A DNA stretch of 64,000 nt, taken from assembly GCF_014522325.1 (NCBI RefSeq), contig NZ_CP041983.1:248001-312000 (forward strand), given 5' to 3'. This DNA is from Lactobacillus sp. PV012. GTDB lineage: Bacteria > Bacillota > Bacilli > Lactobacillales > Lactobacillaceae. A program made the position numbers and the translations under genes. The notes below the pieces were generated by a model. The model was not told where the DNA came from. It was given only the letters and a program-made list of their open reading frames with translations, and did no database searches. Shown one piece after another: positions 60,541 through 64,000 of this stretch; position 1 is the first letter of the stretch; every line of letters begins with the position of its first letter.

Positions 60541-60572
60541 TATCTTATTTAAAATCGATTTCAAATAAGATA
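60541..60572. promoter_or_regulatory. 32-bp near-palindrome upstream of a TATAAT box
   Basis: TATCTTATTT and AAATAAGATA form a perfect 10-bp inverted repeat around AAAATCGATTTC, itself nearly palindromic. ATATAATATAAG follows immediately, so this may be an operator over a promoter. Confidence 0.45.
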
Positions 60573-60634
60573 TATAATATAAGTGAATTGAGGAGGAAAC
60601 ATATAGTTGAGTAATTCTTAAGGAGAGATAAGTG

Positions 60635-60814
60635 ATGACTCAGAAAAAAATAATGGCTTTGGTAGCTATTGATATTATGGTTATTATGATTTCCCTTAGT
60701 TGGAGACCAAATACTTATAATTTAAAGATAGTAGATGCAATATTAATCTTAGTATCAATAGGATTTGGTATTTGGTTAATTATCCAAGCTATTAAAAGAA
60801 AAAGGAAGAAGTAA
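60635..60814 (+). CDS. Small two-helix membrane protein, unknown (doubtful)
   Basis: 59 residues from the ATG at 60635, with AAGGAGAG upstream (a GTG at 60632 is also possible). Two hydrophobic helices (about 5-20 and 32-52) are joined by a short polar loop, with a strongly basic tail KRKRKK. It follows a strong but apparently orphan ribosome-binding site and a four-codon frame, suggesting it is the second gene of a decayed unit. I do not recognise it, and it could be spurious. Confidence 0.45.
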   Translation: MTQKKIMALVAIDIMVIMISLSWRPNTYNLKIVDAILILVSIGFGIWLIIQAIKRKRKK

Positions 60815-61050
60815 ATTTTAAATCTTTGGATCTTATTAAGAAGTGGAATTATCTTTTTATTGAATCCTAATAAAGAAAGTATCTGACTATTATATAGTAA
60901 ATTTATTTTATTATTCAAATAGTATTTTTACTATAGGGTGGATTGAGCATTTATTTGTACCAAAGTATAAAAAGAAAAATTAGATTATGCGAATAATATA
61001 GTTTTTGCAAGCATGAAGGAAAAATAATACAGATTGCACTCTAGAAATGC

Positions 61051-61078
61051 TTGCAACTGAATTTATTTCTGCTATAAT
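61051..61078 (+). promoter_or_regulatory. tRNA-Gly/tRNA-Pro promoter
   Basis: TTGCAA and TATAAT are separated by 16 bp, 12 bases before tRNA-Gly. TTGCAA is also the end of an inverted repeat, TTGCAAGCAT (61005-61014) / ATGCTTGCAA (61047-61056). Confidence 0.7.
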
Positions 61079-61089
61079 ATTAATGTAAT

Positions 61090-61161
61090 GCGGAAGTAGT
61101 TCAGTGGTAGAACATCACCTTGCCATGGTGGGGGTCGCGGGTTCGAATCCCGTCTTCCGCT
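61090..61161 (+). tRNA. tRNA-Gly(GCC)
   Basis: A 72-nt cloverleaf: acceptor GCGGAAG/CTTCCGC, D-stem GTTC/GAAC, anticodon loop TTGCCAT giving GCC (reads GGC), T-arm GCGGG-TTCGAAT-CCCGT. No CCA is encoded. Confidence 0.97.
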
Positions 61162-61169
61162 CTATAGTA

Positions 61170-61200
61170 AAGACTTACCTTCGAAGGTGAGTCTTTTTTT
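61170..61200 (+). terminator. Terminator after tRNA-Gly
   Basis: AAGACTTACCT pairs with AGGTGAGTCTT (one G-T pair) around TCGA, followed by a T-run. Confidence 0.85.
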
Positions 61201-61204
61201 GTAC

Positions 61205-61278
61205 CGGGATATGGCTTAGCTTGGTAGAGCGCTGCGTTCGGGACGCAGAGGTCGCAGGTTCAAATCCTGTTATCCCGA
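61205..61278 (+). tRNA. tRNA-Pro(CGG)
   Basis: A 74-nt cloverleaf: acceptor CGGGATA/TATCCCG, D-arm GCTT...GAGC, anticodon stem CTGCG/CGCAG with loop TTCGGGA giving CGG (reads CCG), T-arm GCAGG-TTCAAAT-CCTGT. The first base C is typical of tRNA-Pro. Confidence 0.96.
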
Positions 61279-61280
61279 TA

Positions 61281-61313
61281 AGACTATCTCACAGTTAGGG
61301 ATAGTTTTTTTTA
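61281..61313 (+). terminator. Terminator after tRNA-Pro
   Basis: ACTATC pairs with GATAGT around an 11-nt loop, followed by eight T residues. Confidence 0.75.
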
Positions 61314-61326
61314 TTACTTGAGAATT

Positions 61327-61334
61327 GGTATAAT
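61327..61334 (+). promoter_or_regulatory. Extended -10 promoter upstream of clpC
   Basis: TGGTATAAT, with no clear -35. An inverted repeat ATTTTACT/AGTAAAAT (61350-61381) lies in the would-be 5' leader. No CtsR heptad repeat or CIRCE element is seen. Confidence 0.45.
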
Positions 61335-61430
61335 TATTTTGAATAAAAAATTTTACTTTTACTATAGATAAAGAGTAAAATATTTACCTAAGATAAATGT
61401 ACTTATAAAAAATTAGTAAGGCGGTGCAAA

Positions 61431-63893
61431 ATGGAAAATTCTTACAGTAAAAATGCAAAAGAAGTTTTAGATATTGCACGAGAACAGGCACAAAGTTTTC
61501 ACCATCGAGTAATTGGAACTGAACATGTATTATTAGCCCTTGTAATGCAAGCAGATGGTAATGCAGGGAAATTACTGCGAGCAAGTGGGATAACTCCGAT
61601 GGCAGTTAGGGAAGAAATTGAACGTTACACTGGCTACGGTTCAAGCCCCAAAGTAACTTATATGGAAATGTCTCCACGATTAAATTTAGTTTTAAAATAC
61701 GCCCAAGAAAAAGCCAGCAAAGTAGGTTCAAGAGAAATTGGAACTGAACATATTTTATTGGGACTATTAGCAAGTAATCAAATTTTAGCGAGCTTAATTT
61801 TAAAAAATCTAGGAATGGATACGGCCTTTTTAGCAGACCAAATCAAAGATGATATTGGTGAAGAACCAGATTTTCAACCACAAATGTTTGGTCCAGGGGT
61901 TCCTAATGAAACTCAAAAAAATGGAAAATCAAAAACACCAAATTTGGATAATGTAAGTATTAATTTAAATAAACGTGCTCGAGAGGGAGGAATCGACCCT
62001 GTAATTGGACGTGATAAAGAAATTGATCGTGTTATTCAGATCTTATCGCGGCGGACAAAAAACAACCCAGTGTTAGTAGGTGAACCTGGGGTTGGAAAAA
62101 CAGCTGTAGCTCAAGGAATTGCTAGTGCAATTGTTAATCACCAAGTGCCTCGAGATTTAGCTAATAAGCGTGTAATGGCTTTAGAAATTGGAAGTCTGAT
62201 TGCTGGAACTAAATATCGTGGTGAATTTGAGAATCGCATGAAGAAGATTCTAGAAGAAATTCAACAGGATGGAAATGTCATTTTATTTGTTGATGAAATG
62301 CATACTTTAATTGGTGCTGGTGGAGCTGAAGGTGCAATTGATGCATCTAATATCTTAAAGCCTTCTTTAGCTCGTGGTGACATTCAAATGATTGGAGCCA
62401 CTACGTTTGATGAATATCAAAAATATGTTGAAAAAGACTCTGCCTTAGCAAGAAGATTTCAACAAGTTAAAGTAGGTGAGCCTTCTGAAGAAGATACAAT
62501 CAATATTTTAGAAGGTTTGAAGCAAAAGTATGAACGTTATCATCATGTAAAAATTAGTGATCAGGCAATTGAGGATGCGGTGAGTTTATCAACCCGTTAT
62601 ATTCCTAATAGATTTTTACCTGATAAAGCGATTGACTTAATGGATGAAGCAAGTGCGGCAATTAAGATCAAGGAAAAAGGAAAGCTTAATCCAAAAGTTT
62701 CAGAAATTGAAAAGGCACTAAAAGAAACAATTGCTAAAAAAGAAGAAGCAGTTGAAAGCCAAGATTTTTCTACAGCAGCTGAATTGAGAAATCATGAAAG
62801 TAAATTAAGGGCTATGCAAGAGTCACTTTTAGCATCTGAAAAAGATAACAAATTACCAGTAGTTGAGCCAGAAGAAATTGCAAAAGTTGTTTCTGAATGG
62901 ACTGGGGTTCCAGTTACTAGAATGAGATCTAATGAAACTAAACGTTTGGCTGAATTAGAGAATATTTTACATAAAAGAGTTATTGGTCAAAATCGTGCAA
63001 TTGAGGCAGTTAGCCGCGCAATTCGCCGTAGTAGAAGTGGAATTAAAGATGAAAAGCGTCCAATTGGTTCTTTCTTATTCTTAGGGCCAACTGGTGTTGG
63101 TAAAACTGAATTAGCTAAAGCTTTAGCAGATTCTGTATTTGGCTCAGAAGATAATATCATTCGAGTAGATATGTCTGAATATATGGATCAAGTTGCAAGT
63201 AGCAAGTTGATTGGATCAGCTCCTGGTTATGTGGGATATGAAGAAGGTGGCCAACTATCTGAAAAAGTGAGACGAAATCCATATTCTGTTGTTTTACTTG
63301 ATGAGGTTGAAAAAGCAAATCCAGAAGTATTTAACCTACTTTTACAAGTATTGGATGAAGGATTTTTGACAGATTCAAAAGGTAGAAAAGTTGATTTTAG
63401 AAATACAATTATTATCATGACTTCTAATTTGGGATCTCGCTCACTTCAAGAAGATAAAGTAGTAGGTTTCTCAACTTCAAATGAAGATTTGGCTAAGATT
63501 CAAGCTGAAAAGGTAAAAGGTGCTACTAAGCAATTCTTTAGACCAGAGTTTTTAAACCGAATTGATGAAACAGTGGTCTTTGAAAGTTTAACTAAGCCAC
63601 AATTGAGAGACATTGTCTCTTTGATGACTAAACGATTGGAAAAACGTTTAGCTGCACAAAAAATAACTTTAAAGATTTCACCAGCTGCTCTTGATCTTTT
63701 GGCAAAAAATGGTTTTGATCCTGAAATGGGTGCTCGTCCATTACGTCGTACTATTCAAAGAGAATTGGAAGATGTAATTGCAGAGCAAATTATTAAAGGC
63801 GAACTGAAAGCTGATCAGACAATTAAAGTTGGTAGTAATCGAGGTAAGCTAAAGTTTTCAATTGAAGATAAAGCCTTAAGTAAAAGTCTTTGA
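61431..63893 (+). CDS. clpC: ATP-dependent Clp protease ATP-binding subunit ClpC
   Basis: AAA+ unfoldase that feeds substrates to ClpP. It is 820 residues. Two N-terminal Clp repeats span about 1-145. The first AAA domain has [13 protein letters not shown] near 218, and the middle region has [17 protein letters not shown] coiled coil near 440-460. The second AAA domain has [12 protein letters not shown] near 553 and [12 protein letters not shown] near 622. Adaptor genes ctsR and mcsAB, which precede clpC in Bacillus, are absent here. GGCGGTG precedes the ATG. The stop codon overlaps a strong promoter for the next gene. Confidence 0.96.
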   Translation: MENSYSKNAKEVLDIAREQAQSFHHRVIGTEHVLLALVMQADGNAGKLLRASGITPMAVREEIERYTGYGSSPKVTYMEMSPRLNLVLKYAQEKASKVGSREIGTEHILLGLLASNQILASLILKNLGMDTAFLADQIKDDIGEEPDFQPQMFGPGVPNETQKNGKSKTPNLDNVSINLNKRAREGGIDPVIGRDKEIDRVIQILSRRTKNNPVLVGEPGVGKTAVAQGIASAIVNHQVPRDLANKRVMALEIGSLIAGTKYRGEFENRMKKILEEIQQDGNVILFVDEMHTLIGAGGAEGAIDASNILKPSLARGDIQMIGATTFDEYQKYVEKDSALARRFQQVKVGEPSEEDTINILEGLKQKYERYHHVKISDQAIEDAVSLSTRYIPNRFLPDKAIDLMDEASAAIKIKEKGKLNPKVSEIEKALKETIAKKEEAVESQDFSTAAELRNHESKLRAMQESLLASEKDNKLPVVEPEEIAKVVSEWTGVPVTRMRSNETKRLAELENILHKRVIGQNRAIEAVSRAIRRSRSGIKDEKRPIGSFLFLGPTGVGKTELAKALADSVFGSEDNIIRVDMSEYMDQVASSKLIGSAPGYVGYEEGGQLSEKVRRNPYSVVLLDEVEKANPEVFNLLLQVLDEGFLTDSKGRKVDFRNTIIIMTSNLGSRSLQEDKVVGFSTSNEDLAKIQAEKVKGATKQFFRPEFLNRIDETVVFESLTKPQLRDIVSLMTKRLEKRLAAQKITLKISPAALDLLAKNGFDPEMGARPLRRTIQRELEDVIAEQIIKGELKADQTIKVGSNRGKLKFSIEDKALSKSL

Positions 63894-63918
63894 CAAAAAT
63901 TAAAAATTAATATACAAT
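63890..63918 (+). promoter_or_regulatory. Strong promoter for the downstream gene (probably rpoB)
   Basis: Consensus TTGACA, a 17-bp spacer and TACAAT; the -35 overlaps the clpC stop codon. In relatives rpoB follows clpC; no rpoB sequence is within the window. Confidence 0.8.
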
Positions 63919-63929
63919 TTAGTCTGATA

Positions 63930-63982
63930 AAAAGGCTGAAATTCAGAATTTTACCGATCTATTGTCCGGTAAAATAATAAAA
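63930..63982 (+). promoter_or_regulatory. Structured 5' leader, possible Lacto-rpoB-type element
   Basis: A small hairpin around CTGAAATTCAG is followed by a perfect 9-bp stem ATTTTACCG/CGGTAAAAT (63948-63956 and 63967-63975) without a T-run, so it is not a terminator. Lactobacillales are known to have a conserved structured motif upstream of rpoB (Lacto-rpoB). Identity here is inferred from position only. Confidence 0.35.
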
Positions 63983-64000
63983 CAAAAACGACTTCTGCGT

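Larger units (their letters stand above)
60325..60631. other. Intergenic region with palindromes and a terminator, no credible gene
   Basis: The 307 bases hold an operator-like dyad (60391-60415), a terminator (60449-60496), a 32-bp near-palindrome (60541-60572), a TATAAT-like box after it, and a strong AGGAGG followed only by a four-codon TTG frame (60607-60621). This looks like the remains of a regulated gene. Confidence 0.5.

Noticed and set aside
60715..60918. 67-codon minus-strand frame opposite the small membrane protein
   Set aside because: No ribosome-binding site or promoter; the hydrophobic runs mirror the AT-rich plus-strand frame.
60815..61004. Possible gene in the interval before the tRNAs
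   Set aside because: AT-rich with no frame longer than a few dozen codons and no start signals; I see nothing supportable.

Overview
The window is a low-GC, gene-dense Firmicute chromosome segment. Gene content, protein sequences and gene order (mfd-rqcP-divIC-S1-tilS-ftsH-hslO-dusB-lysS, then tRNAs, clpC and a leader pointing at rpoB) suggest a Lactobacillus of the gasseri/johnsonii group. That species-level placement is inference from recognised protein families, not from a search. Nearly everything is core housekeeping. I see no insertion sequence, prophage, CRISPR array or rRNA operon.

Layout. 1-5733: end of an aldose-epimerase-like gene, then envelope genes (LytR-CpsA-Psr protein, divergent PlsY paralogue, very large LTA-synthase-like protein). 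5740-7278: tyrS behind a tyrosine T-box. 7299-13059: complete oligopeptide ABC transporter oppABCDF. 13080-15349: tRNA-Thr, a C1-family peptidase, a small lipoprotein and a GreA factor. 15376-18397: a candidate catabolite-controlled small RNA, a GntR regulator and a degenerate ROK protein flanking a perfect cre site, a degenerate CPBP membrane protein and tRNA-Gly(CCC). 18421-21019: SRAP protein, trpS, an unknown membrane-anchored protein and an M-box Mg2+ riboswitch, which controls mgtA (21050-23737). 23822-31757: metG, TatD, RNase M5, rsmA, veg, purR, glmU, prs. 31783-37443: HD phosphohydrolase, YwiB-like protein, rpoE (delta), pyrG with a CTP-sensing attenuator, and a murA whose catalytic Cys is Asp. 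37444-39397: an HxlR regulator divergent from a DsbA-like/metallo-hydrolase/45-residue cysteine protein cluster. 39518-47854: APC permease, L31, murF, cshA, acpS, alr, CBS-ACT protein, L-lactate dehydrogenase. 48039-60324: pth to lysS macrodomain. 60325-61428: mostly intergenic, with palindromes, one doubtful small ORF, tRNA-Gly(GCC) and tRNA-Pro(CGG). 61431-63893: clpC, followed by a strong promoter and leader for a gene beyond the window.

Regulation visible in the sequence is rich: T-box (tyrS), M-box (mgtA), pyrG reiterative-transcription attenuator, one perfect and one near-perfect cre, several operator-like palindromes, many extended -10 promoters and about 25 intrinsic terminators. The points most worth checking are: the uncharacterised structured RNA at 15411-15679; two apparent frameshifts in short A-runs within 3.8 kb of each other (divIC and ftsH), each with the conserved C-terminal tail intact in another frame; Asp in place of the fosfomycin-target Cys in MurA; and the small thiol-type operon with a 45-residue Cys-pair protein.
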